Shown one piece after another: positions 19,701 to 25,722 of a stretch of 33,045 nt of DNA (the first letter of the stretch is position 1; every line of letters begins with the position of its first letter). Made by a program: the position numbers and the translations under genes. The stretch is from positions 1 through 33,045 of the forward strand of contig JACXVD010000035.1 in NCBI GenBank assembly GCA_014763545.1, given 5' to 3'. The notes below the pieces were generated by a model. That model was given only the letters and a program-made list of their open reading frames with translations, was not told the DNA's origin and ran no database searches. The stretch comes from Sphingomonadales bacterium. GTDB taxonomy: Bacteria; Pseudomonadota; Alphaproteobacteria; Sphingomonadales; Sphingomonadaceae.

Positions 19701-19999
19701 AAGCGCGCAGTGACCATCACCCCGTTGTCCTGCGCCTGGGTATAGACATGCTCCACCCCGTCGACGCTGCGCACGATGGTTTCGAGCGGCTTGGCAACCA
19801 GCTCTGCGGCATCGGGTGCGGACAGGCCGGGGGCCTGTACCATCACATCGACCAGCGGAACCTTGATCTGCGGTTCTTCCTCGCGTGGGATGGTGATCGT
19901 CGCGATCAGCCCGACCACGATCGCCGCAAGCAGGAACAGCGGGGTAATCGGCGACTTGATGGTCGCCCGGGTCAGCTTGCCCGAGATGCCGAGGTTCAT
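16742..19999 (-). CDS. RND-family efflux permease (AcrB/HAE-like)
   Basis: A 1085-residue inner-membrane permease with the normal 12-helix RND length. The first helix is at about 15-38, followed by the periplasmic porter domain that opens with IPREEEPQIKVPLVDV. Transmembrane helix 4 carries ILVDDAIVMIENIARHW with the proton-relay Asp pair. A second repeat begins with a hydrophobic helix after PGSAKRF and ends with GFIALAGIIVRNSILLVDF and the PIFQGLAISLLFG region. It exports small molecules by proton exchange together with an adaptor and a TolC-type channel. The adaptor gene overlaps by four bases, and the outer-membrane partner lies on the divergent operon. The substrate is unknown; the sulfide context suggests a sulfur compound or toxic thiol adduct. 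Confidence 0.93.
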   Translation of the reverse strand: MNLGISGKLTRATIKSPITPLFLLAAIVVGLIATITIPREEEPQIKVPLVDVMVQAPGLSAPDAAELVAKPLETIVRSVDGVEHVYTQAQDNGVMVTARFLVGSNPEDAAIRINEKIQANLNRIPVGIPPPQITVRGINDVPIVVLTLTPKPGAPGNWDDRALAELARKLRTEVAKVNDVGLTFITGGQREALRVIPDPAKLGAYRVPLGSVIEAVQQANRAFPAGTVREQGSTALVIAGQSLRDADELSRLTVRSITGAPVLLSDVARVEQSSTQDQARSWRWAKGEDGKWTMAPAVSLAIAKRAGANAVTVSEQAVERVKTLEGKLIPDSVEVSITRNYGETANEKANELIFHLALATVSIVLLIGFAIGWREAGVTAIVIPTTILLTMFASNIMGFTINRVSLFALIFSIGILVDDAIVMIENIARHWAMPDDRSRIDAAVEAVAEVGNPTIIATLTVVAALLPMLFVSGLMGPYMAPIPINASAAMIFSFFVAVIIAPWLMIRFARSALAGHEHEDAHGGKLGALYAKYAARVIRTPGSAKRFLIAVGIATLVACSMFYFKAVTVKLLPFDNKSEIQLVADMPEGTSLEETSRVLEQASAAARTIPEVTSMEAYAGTSAPFNFNGLVRHYFLRDKPEMGDLMITLLPKGDRSRASHDIAVALREKLTAIPLPKGASLKVVETPPGPPVLATLLAEIYGPDEATRIKTAEQVEQIFKSVPFIVDVDNSVGDPRPTLRLVPDRSKLDHYGISERQLFDSIGALGGQVVGYAPRGSEREPLPIEIALDQSQQTWSTAIEATPVAVTQGPAGPQLVRLGELVDAKIAPGNTALFRRDGHGTVMVTAELAGRYEAPIYGMLAVDKAIDDYDWAAHGLTKPEISLNGQPDDEAHTTLLWDGEWEITWVTFRDMGAAFMVALLGIYVLVVGQFRSFTIPLVILTPVPLTLVGIVLGHILFQAPFTATSMIGFIALAGIIVRNSILLVDFIRHTRTAEKSLRQTLLEAGMIRFKPIVLTAAAAMIGAAVILTDPIFQGLAISLLFGLASSTLLTVLVIPAIYIVLRDDGRPLDGGLPGSGGDEEAEAAH

Positions 20000-21033
20000 T
20001 TGCCGGCGGCCCTCGCGGCCGGGCCGACCAGCGTATCGCCAGCCGAAATGCCGGTCAGGATCTCGATCTTGCCGTCAACCTTGGCCGAAGCGGTCTGCAC
20101 CGGGACTTCGGTTGCCGAGCCATCCTTCGCCAGCACGCTGACATAGTCGATGCCATAGCGGGTGGTGACGTAGTCGGCCGGAACGAGCAACGCCTTGCGC
20201 TGGCCGGTTTCGACCCGCGCCGCGATCCGCCTGCCGATGAAGCGATTGTCGATCCCCGGCATGTCCACATCGGCGGTCACCTGCCCGGCGGTGATCGACG
20301 GGTAGAGCTTGATCACGCCGCCGGTGCGTTCCTGGCCATCGAGCGAATCGGTCACCACGCGCGAGCCGGAATGCACCTTTTCGGCCAGCGATTCGGGCAT
20401 TTCGAGGCGCACGACGGTGGGCCCTGCGGTGATCACCGCAATCGCCATGCCCGGGGCCACCGGCGCACCGGCGGGGATATCGGCGCGCAACACGCGGCCA
20501 CTTGCCGGGGCGATCACGGCGCCTTGCCCGGCAACCGCGCCGACCGCGGATTGCTGGGCCTGTGCAGCGCGAACCTGTGCCCGCGCCGCCGCCAGGGCGG
20601 CCTGCGCCTGTTCCAGCCGCGCCTTGGAATAGACGCCGTTGTCATAGAGATATTTGACCCGGTCATAATCGCCCTGGGCCTGCGCAACCTGCGCCTGTGC
20701 GGCGGCGGCCTGCGCGCCATAGGCCCCGGCCTGATAACCCAGCTGGCTATCGACGATCCGCCCGATGACCTGGCCCTTGCGCACCATATCGCCTTCGCGA
20801 ACGGTCAGCGAGGTCAGGATACCGGGAATGCGCGCCAGCACCTGCGCCTGGTCGACGGTGGCGACTTCGGCGGCGACATCCTGCCAGGTGATCGCATCGC
20901 TCTGCTGGACGACCAGCCGCGGACCTGCCGGAGCCTTGGCGACTTCGGCCGCCTCTTCGCTGCTGCCGCAACCGGTGAGCGGCACGGCGAGCAGTGCGAC
21001 GAGGGCCAGTGGTGCCAGGATATTGGTGCGCAT
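19996..21033 (-). CDS. RND periplasmic adaptor (membrane fusion protein), lipoprotein
   Basis: 345 residues with a lipoprotein signal peptide, LTGC with Cys22 as the lipidated residue. The barrel-sandwich (lipoyl-like) half PGILTSLTVREGDMVRKGQVIGRI is followed by an Ala/Gln-rich alpha-hairpin at about 105-165. The second lipoyl half GAVIAPASGRVLRADIPAGAPV follows, then the beta-barrel and membrane-proximal domains ending LTGISAGDTLVG. It links the inner-membrane RND pump to the outer-membrane channel. It lies 21 bases after the rhodanese gene and overlaps the permease by ATGA. Confidence 0.93.
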   Translation of the reverse strand: MRTNILAPLALVALLAVPLTGCGSSEEAAEVAKAPAGPRLVVQQSDAITWQDVAAEVATVDQAQVLARIPGILTSLTVREGDMVRKGQVIGRIVDSQLGYQAGAYGAQAAAAQAQVAQAQGDYDRVKYLYDNGVYSKARLEQAQAALAAARAQVRAAQAQQSAVGAVAGQGAVIAPASGRVLRADIPAGAPVAPGMAIAVITAGPTVVRLEMPESLAEKVHSGSRVVTDSLDGQERTGGVIKLYPSITAGQVTADVDMPGIDNRFIGRRIAARVETGQRKALLVPADYVTTRYGIDYVSVLAKDGSATEVPVQTASAKVDGKIEILTGISAGDTLVGPAARAAGK

Positions 21034-21054
21034 TATTCGTGTCCCCGGTTCGGC

Positions 21055-21390
21055 TTACCGTTCGATCGGCAGGCCGGCGCGTGCCCAGGCGACCATGCCG
21101 CCGGCGAGATGCGTGTCGACGACCTGCTCTGCCATCGCGCATTTGTCGAGCGCCTTGGCCGAGCGGACGCCGCCCTGGCAGTTGAGCACCAGCATCTTGC
21201 CTTCCTCATGCGGCAGCTTGGATGCCTGGAAGGTCGAGAGCGGCATGTTGATCGCGCCGGGGATGTGGCCGGCGTGGAATTCATTCACTTCGCGCACGTC
21301 GACCACTTTCGCCTTTCCTTCGCGGATCAGCGAATCGAGTTCGTTCGCGGTCAGTTCCTTGTGGCGCGGTTTTCCGAAACCGAAGATCAT
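21055..21390 (-). CDS. Single-domain rhodanese sulfurtransferase
   Basis: 111 residues forming one rhodanese domain. VVDVREVNEFHAGHIPGAINMPLS lies at about 29-52, and the six-residue active-site loop CQGGVRS starts at the catalytic Cys71. GGMVAWARAGLP closes the domain. It would carry a persulfide on Cys71 and pass sulfane sulfur to an acceptor such as a thiol or cyanide. There is no signal peptide, so it is cytoplasmic. It is the first gene of the operon with the adaptor, permease, ArsR and trxC, and is divergent from the sulfide:quinone oxidoreductase. In E. coli YgaP a rhodanese of this size is fused to a DUF2892 membrane domain; here the two are separate genes. Confidence 0.9.
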   Translation of the reverse strand: MIFGFGKPRHKELTANELDSLIREGKAKVVDVREVNEFHAGHIPGAINMPLSTFQASKLPHEEGKMLVLNCQGGVRSAKALDKCAMAEQVVDTHLAGGMVAWARAGLPIER

Positions 21391-21543
21391 GGCGTGTTTC
21401 CCTTTGCTCGGGCCGGCCTTGCGGCTATCGACCCTTTCACTTTAGCACTTGCGTATATTGTGTAACACTTATATTAGTCAACCAGCATAACGGGCGGCGC
21501 ACTCCTTAATGTCGCGCGCTCAGGGAAGGCGGAAGGAAAGGCC
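21391..21543. promoter_or_regulatory. Divergent promoter region between rhodanese and sulfide:quinone oxidoreductase operons
   Basis: A 153-base spacer with an AT-rich core at 21440-21480. GTGTAACAC at 21460-21468 is an inverted repeat around a central A. TATATT occurs at 21454-21459 and again at 21470-21475, flanking it, and either could be a -10 box. This is the natural binding place for the ArsR-type regulator encoded in the minus-strand operon. A good ribosome binding site (AAGGAAAGG) precedes the ATG at 21544. Operator assignment is inferred. Confidence 0.5.
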
Positions 21544-22827
21544 ATGTCTCAACCCCATATCGTAATCCTCGGCGCCGGCTTGGGCGGCTCGATCGCAGCT
21601 TATGAAATCAAGCAGGCGACCAAGGGGAAAGCCCGCGTTTCGGTCGTCAGCGATCAGGAAAACTACTGGTTTATCCCGTCGAATCCGTGGGTTGCCGTGC
21701 GCTGGCGCGAACCCGATGCGATCAAGGTGCACCTGCCGCCGGTGATGAAGAAGCGCGGCATCGAATTCACCGCCGTGGGCTGCAAGCGCGTGCATCCGGC
21801 GGAAAACCGCCTCGAGCTCAATGATGGCACCTCGGTCACTTACGATTATCTTGTAATTGCCACCGGCCCTGAGCTGGCGTTCGACGAGATCGAGGGCTTC
21901 GGCCCCCATGGCGGCTTCACCCAGTCGATCTGTGCCACCGATCATGCGACCATGGCAGCCGACATGTTCGACAAGCTGTGCGCGGACCCCAAGCCGATCG
22001 TGATCGGCGCCGCCCAGGGCGCCTCGTGCTACGGCCCGGCCTACGAATTCGCGATGATCGTCGATACCGAACTGCGCAAGCGCAAGATTCGCGACAAGGT
22101 GCCGATGACCTTCATCACCGCCGAACCCTATGTCGGCCACCTCGGCCTCGATGGTGTGGGCGATACCAAGGGCCTGCTCGAAAGCGAGATGCGCAACCGC
22201 CACATCAAGTGGATCTGCAACACCAAGGTCTCCAAGGTCGAAGACGGCATGATGTATGTCGAGGAAGTCAACGAGGACGGCTCGACCAAGAAGAACCACG
22301 AACTGCCCTTCGGCTTCTCGATGATCCTCCCGGCATTCCGCGGCATTCCCGCGGTGATGGGGGTGGAAGGGCTGGTCAATCCGCGCGGCTTCATCCTGGC
22401 GGACCAGTACCAGCGCAACCCGAATTTCAAGAATGTCTATTCGCTGGGCGTGTGCGTCGCGATCCCGCCGGTCGGGCCGACCCCGGTTCCGGTCGGTGTG
22501 CCCAAGACCGGCTTCATGATCGAATCGATGGTGTCTGCCATCGCCGAGAATTTGAAGGATGAACTGGCCGGGCGCGAGCCGGTGACGCAGGCGACCTGGA
22601 ACGCGGTGTGCCTGGCCGACTTCGGCGACGGCGGCGTGGCCTTCGTGGCCGAACCGCAGATCCCGCCGCGCAACCTCAACTGGTCGTCCGACGGCAAGTG
22701 GGTCCACCTTGCGAAGATCGCCTTCGAGAAGTTCTTCCTCCACAAGATCCGCACCGGCAAGGCCGAACCGATGGCCGAACGGCTGGGGTTGCAGGCGCTT
22801 GGCCTGCGCAAGCTGCAGCGCAAGTAA
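21544..22827 (+). CDS. sqr: Sulfide:quinone oxidoreductase, type I-like
   Basis: A 427-residue flavoprotein of the disulfide-oxidoreductase superfamily. The N-terminal FAD site is VILGAGLGGSIAAYE, with the SQR-typical IPSNPWVAVRW at about 44-54 and YDYLVIATGPEL. Three cysteines sit where type I enzymes have their redox trio: Cys130 (SICATDH), Cys162 (GASCYGPAYEFAM) and Cys356 (WNAVCLADFGDGG). The C terminus carries two amphipathic helices for membrane-surface attachment (WVHLAKIAFEKFFLHKI). It oxidises sulfide to sulfane sulfur or polysulfide and reduces quinone. It leads an operon with DUF2892 and TolC genes. Flavocytochrome c sulfide dehydrogenase is less likely because there is no signal peptide or cytochrome gene. 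Confidence 0.92.
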   Translation: MSQPHIVILGAGLGGSIAAYEIKQATKGKARVSVVSDQENYWFIPSNPWVAVRWREPDAIKVHLPPVMKKRGIEFTAVGCKRVHPAENRLELNDGTSVTYDYLVIATGPELAFDEIEGFGPHGGFTQSICATDHATMAADMFDKLCADPKPIVIGAAQGASCYGPAYEFAMIVDTELRKRKIRDKVPMTFITAEPYVGHLGLDGVGDTKGLLESEMRNRHIKWICNTKVSKVEDGMMYVEEVNEDGSTKKNHELPFGFSMILPAFRGIPAVMGVEGLVNPRGFILADQYQRNPNFKNVYSLGVCVAIPPVGPTPVPVGVPKTGFMIESMVSAIAENLKDELAGREPVTQATWNAVCLADFGDGGVAFVAEPQIPPRNLNWSSDGKWVHLAKIAFEKFFLHKIRTGKAEPMAERLGLQALGLRKLQRK

Positions 22828-22839
22828 GGAATATACACC

Positions 22840-23043
22840 ATGACTCTTGATGCCGCCGTCCTGCGTTTTGCCGGTTTCGTCGTGCTGGCCAGCGCGCTGC
22901 TGGGCTATTTCGTCAACCCGAACTGGCTGTTCCTGACGATGTTCGCAGGCTTCAACATGCTCCAGTCGAGCTTCACCGGCTTCTGCCCGGCAGCCATGGT
23001 GTTCAAGAAGCTGGGCGTGCGCCCGGGCAACGCTTTCCGCTGA
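22840..23043 (+). CDS. DUF2892 membrane protein (YgaP transmembrane-domain-like)
   Basis: 67 residues with two predicted transmembrane helices, about 8-24 and 27-44, joined by a short NPNW turn, and the motif SSFTGFCPAAMVFKKLG with Cys49. This is the DUF2892 pattern, the same module that forms the membrane part of E. coli YgaP. That domain can bind or pass thiocyanate or sulfane sulfur from its rhodanese partner. Here it lies 12 bases after sqr and 8 bases before the TolC-like gene. The separate cytoplasmic rhodanese is in the divergent operon, so the two could work as a split YgaP. The conserved Cys may accept persulfide sulfur. Confidence 0.88.
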   Translation: MTLDAAVLRFAGFVVLASALLGYFVNPNWLFLTMFAGFNMLQSSFTGFCPAAMVFKKLGVRPGNAFR

Positions 23044-23051
23044 GTATCGCC

Positions 23052-24314
23052 ATGCGCCGCCTGCTGCTTGCCACCCTCCCGCTCGCCTGCCTTGTCGGGG
23101 CAATTCCCCTGAATGCGCAGGATCTGACGAGCGCCATCGCCGATGCGCTGGCCAATGCGCCCGCAGTGGAAGCTGCCGATGCGGGCGAGAAGGCGGCGCA
23201 GGCGCGGGTCGACCAGGCGCGGGCAGAGGGCAATCCGCTGGCGCGGATCGAAGGCTCGGCCGGCAAGGGCTATATCGACAACGGTAATTTCTTTGGCCTG
23301 TCGGCGGATGATACCACACCGGTGGCGGCGCAGGCGGTGGCGGAAATGCCCCTCTACACCGGTGGGCGCGTATCCTCGGCCATCGACCAGGCGAAGGGCG
23401 GGGCGGCTGTCGCCAGCGCACAGGCCGTGCAGGCCCGGTCGCGCACCGTCGTGCAGACGGTGAAAGCCTATACCGATGTCCTGACCGCGCGGAAGCTGGA
23501 GCAGAGCTACGGCACGCTGGCGGGCGAATTGCGCGAAGTCGAACGCCAGGCGTCGCTGCGTTACAAGGTTGGCGAGATTGCCAGCACCGAGGTTGCACAG
23601 GCGCGCGCCCGCCGGGCCGAAGCCGAAGCGGGACTGGCGCAGGCGCAGGGCAAGCGCGCTTCCGCAGAAGCCGCCTACCAGCGGCTGACCGGCAAGCCGG
23701 CAGGCGATCTGGCCCCGCTTCCTCCGCCACCACCGATCCCTGAATCGCTCGATGCCGCGCTCGACCTCGCGCATGAGAACAATCCGGCGCTCCAGCAGGC
23801 CGCGCAGGCGGTGAAGATCGCCGAAGCTGGTTCGCGCTCCGCGCGCGCCGAAGGAATGCCGATGGTCAGCGCCTATGCCGAAGCGGCGCATGTGCGCGAC
23901 CAGTTCTTCCCCGGTTACAAGGCGGATTCGGTTTCGGTCGGGCTGCGTGGGCGCTGGACGGTGTTTGGCGGCGGCCGCGTCGCCGCAAAGGTTCGGGCCG
24001 CCGATGCCGACCAGCTGGCCGCCGAAGCGCGCGAACGCGATGCCCGGTTGACCGTCGATGGCATGGTGATCGACGCCTGGCAGGGTTACCAGACGGCCGA
24101 GCGCATGCTCGATGCCGCACGGCTGCGCCGCGATGCGGCAGCCGAGGCGCTGCGCGGCACCAAGCTGGAAGCTAAGGTTGGCGCCAAGCCGACACTGGCC
24201 GTGCTCGACGCGGAGCGCGAAGCGATCGAAGCCGAATCTGCGCTTCTCGAGGCAGAAAGCCAATACCAGCTCGCGGCGTGGCAGCTTAACGCGCTGACCG
24301 GTAATTTGCCCTGA
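23052..24314 (+). CDS. TolC-family outer-membrane efflux protein
   Basis: 420 residues with a signal peptide ending near AIPLNAQ (residues 1-23). The mature chain shows the duplicated coiled-coil pattern of TolC: long Ala/Glu/Gln/Arg-rich helices at about 45-75, 100-215 and 260-410. ALANAPAVEAADAGEKAAQA opens the first repeat and DLAHENNPALQQAAQAVKIAE the second. A trimer would form the outer-membrane exit duct. It is co-transcribed with sqr and DUF2892, while its presumed permease and adaptor lie on the divergent operon. No other pump genes are near, so pairing with that pump is the simplest reading. Confidence 0.9.
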   Translation: MRRLLLATLPLACLVGAIPLNAQDLTSAIADALANAPAVEAADAGEKAAQARVDQARAEGNPLARIEGSAGKGYIDNGNFFGLSADDTTPVAAQAVAEMPLYTGGRVSSAIDQAKGGAAVASAQAVQARSRTVVQTVKAYTDVLTARKLEQSYGTLAGELREVERQASLRYKVGEIASTEVAQARARRAEAEAGLAQAQGKRASAEAAYQRLTGKPAGDLAPLPPPPPIPESLDAALDLAHENNPALQQAAQAVKIAEAGSRSARAEGMPMVSAYAEAAHVRDQFFPGYKADSVSVGLRGRWTVFGGGRVAAKVRAADADQLAAEARERDARLTVDGMVIDAWQGYQTAERMLDAARLRRDAAAEALRGTKLEAKVGAKPTLAVLDAEREAIEAESALLEAESQYQLAAWQLNALTGNLP

Positions 24315-24329
24315 GGTTTGCGCCTGCGC

Positions 24330-24752
24330 TCAATCATCCTCGCCCTGCCACAGCGCAGTGAGGGCGGGCAGCAGATGATCGCGGTGTTCGGCGGGAATGC
24401 GTTCGAGCAATTCGCGCTCGAAGCTCTCGATGATCGTCCAAGCCTGGGCCAGCGTGTCGCGGCCTGAGCGGGTCAGCGCCAGCCCCTGAGACTTGCCGTC
24501 GATCGGCGTCTTGTCGATCAGCCCCGCATCTTCCAGTCGCCGCAGCAAGGGCACCATATTGGCGCGCTGGATGTCGATCGCCCGCCCGATCGCGCTGGCG
24601 GTGATGCCGGGGCTTTCTTCCAGCAGGATCAGCACGCTCGCATCGGTGGCGCGCAGGCCGAGTACGCCCAGCCGGCGCGACAGCTCCGCAGACATGGCAT
24701 TGGCCGCGCGGCGGAGGACGTAACCGGGTTGGGCCAGCAGGCGATCATGCAT
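24330..24752 (-). CDS. MarR-family regulator (hydroxycinnamate operon)
   Basis: 140 residues with the MarR winged helix-turn-helix. The sequence ESPGITASAIGRAIDIQRANMVPLLRRLEDAGLIDK (in pieces, about 48-83) contains the recognition helix RANMVPLLRRLE, then a wing with Asp-Gly-Lys. It is divergent from the hydratase/lyase gene with two operator-like direct repeats between them. That layout matches FerC/HcaR-type repressors, which are released from DNA by feruloyl-CoA or p-coumaroyl-CoA (family knowledge). The stop is 15 bases from the TolC-like gene end on the opposite strand. The ligand is inferred from context only. Confidence 0.87.
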   Translation of the reverse strand: MHDRLLAQPGYVLRRAANAMSAELSRRLGVLGLRATDASVLILLEESPGITASAIGRAIDIQRANMVPLLRRLEDAGLIDKTPIDGKSQGLALTRSGRDTLAQAWTIIESFERELLERIPAEHRDHLLPALTALWQGEDD

Positions 24753-24842
24753 CGCCTATCCCTAGCGATTGTTGTTGTGCATAGCAATCACGATTGTTAT
24801 TGAACATAGCGAAATCGCGATTCGCGTGAGAGGAGCTTTCCC
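24753..24842. promoter_or_regulatory. Tandem 20-base operator-like direct repeats between marR and the hydratase/lyase gene
   Basis: Two 20-base direct repeats lie at 24766-24785 and 24791-24810, offset 25 bases, and match at 17 of 20 positions. The shared pattern is CGATTGTT-n-TTG-nn-CATAGC. The overlapping inverted motif CAATC-AC-GATTG spans 24785-24796. A ribosome binding site GAGGAG precedes ATG 24843. Two helical turns plus a few bases between copies suggests two regulator dimers on nearly the same DNA face. Confidence 0.65.
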
Positions 24843-25700
24843 ATGACCACCACCGCCGAGGGCGTCCGCGCCGAAGAAGATACCGTCCGCTACGAAGTCG
24901 CCGACGACATCGCCTGGGTCTATTTCAACCGTCCCGAAAAGCGTAACTGCATGAGCCCCAAGCTCAACCGCCGGATGAAGGCGGTTCTGGAGGAACTGGA
25001 ATTCCGTGACGATGTGAAGGTCCTGGTGCTGACCGGCGAGGGTGAAGCATGGTCTGCGGGTATGGATTTGAAGGAATATTTCCGCGAAACCGAGGCGCAG
25101 GGCCTGTGGGCGATCCGCAAGAGCCAGCGCGAAAGCTACGGCTGGTTCGAACGGCTGCGGTGGTATGAAAAGCCGACCGTGGCGATGATCAACGGCTGGT
25201 GTTTCGGCGGCGGCTACGGCCCGCTGTTCGGCTGCGATATCGCCATCGCCAGCGAAGATGCGCAGTTCGGCCTGTCGGAAATCAACTGGGGCATCCTGCC
25301 CGGCGGCGGCGCATCCAAGGTGGCGCAGGAGCTGATGCCGTTCCGCAAGGCGATGTATCACGCCATGATGGGCGAGAACCTGTCCGGCAAGCAGGCCGAG
25401 GAGCAGGGGCTGGTGACCGAGGCGGTTCCGGCGGACAAGCTCAAGGCCCGCGTGCTCGAAATCTGCGAGGCGCTGAAGAAGAAGGATGGGCATGCGCTGC
25501 GTGCCACGAAATGGACGGTGCGGCGGATGGTCGACATGACCTACGACAATGCGCTCGACTACCAGATCCGCGCCCAGGAGGCGCTGCATAGCTTCGGCGG
25601 CGCGGCGGCTCGCAAGGAAGCGACCCGCCAGTTTCTCGATGAAAAGAGCTTCAAGCCGGGGCTGGGGACCTTCGACGCCAGCAAGGTCGACAACGGCTGA
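24843..25700 (+). CDS. ech: p-Hydroxycinnamoyl-CoA (feruloyl-CoA) hydratase/lyase
   Basis: 285 residues of the crotonase superfamily, the usual length for HCHL. WVYFNRPEKRNCMSPKLN at about 25-42 and AWSAGMDLKEYF with Met74 shape the active site. The oxyanion-hole segment CFGGGYGP is at about 120-127. FGLSEINWGILPGG contains Glu146, equivalent to the catalytic Glu of the Pseudomonas enzyme, and QFLDEKSFKPG is typical of the C terminus. It hydrates feruloyl-, caffeoyl- or coumaroyl-CoA and then retro-aldol cleaves it to an aromatic aldehyde (vanillin type) and acetyl-CoA. A Ser in the Pseudomonas oxyanion region is Gly here. It is 22 bases upstream of the CoA ligase. Confidence 0.92.
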   Translation: MTTTAEGVRAEEDTVRYEVADDIAWVYFNRPEKRNCMSPKLNRRMKAVLEELEFRDDVKVLVLTGEGEAWSAGMDLKEYFRETEAQGLWAIRKSQRESYGWFERLRWYEKPTVAMINGWCFGGGYGPLFGCDIAIASEDAQFGLSEINWGILPGGGASKVAQELMPFRKAMYHAMMGENLSGKQAEEQGLVTEAVPADKLKARVLEICEALKKKDGHALRATKWTVRRMVDMTYDNALDYQIRAQEALHSFGGAAARKEATRQFLDEKSFKPGLGTFDASKVDNG

Positions 25701-25722
25701 CGCCCGCCGCGGGGAGAGACAG

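Noticed and set aside
16712-20146. A very long plus-strand open frame opposite the RND permease and adaptor genes
   Set aside because: It is rich in Arg, His, Asp and Gln with no recognisable domain and lies antisense to two well-supported genes. It is a GC-driven mirror frame.
21520-23733. Long minus-strand open frame opposite sqr, DUF2892 and part of the TolC-like gene
   Set aside because: It is antisense to three supported genes with good ribosome binding sites, and its protein looks random.
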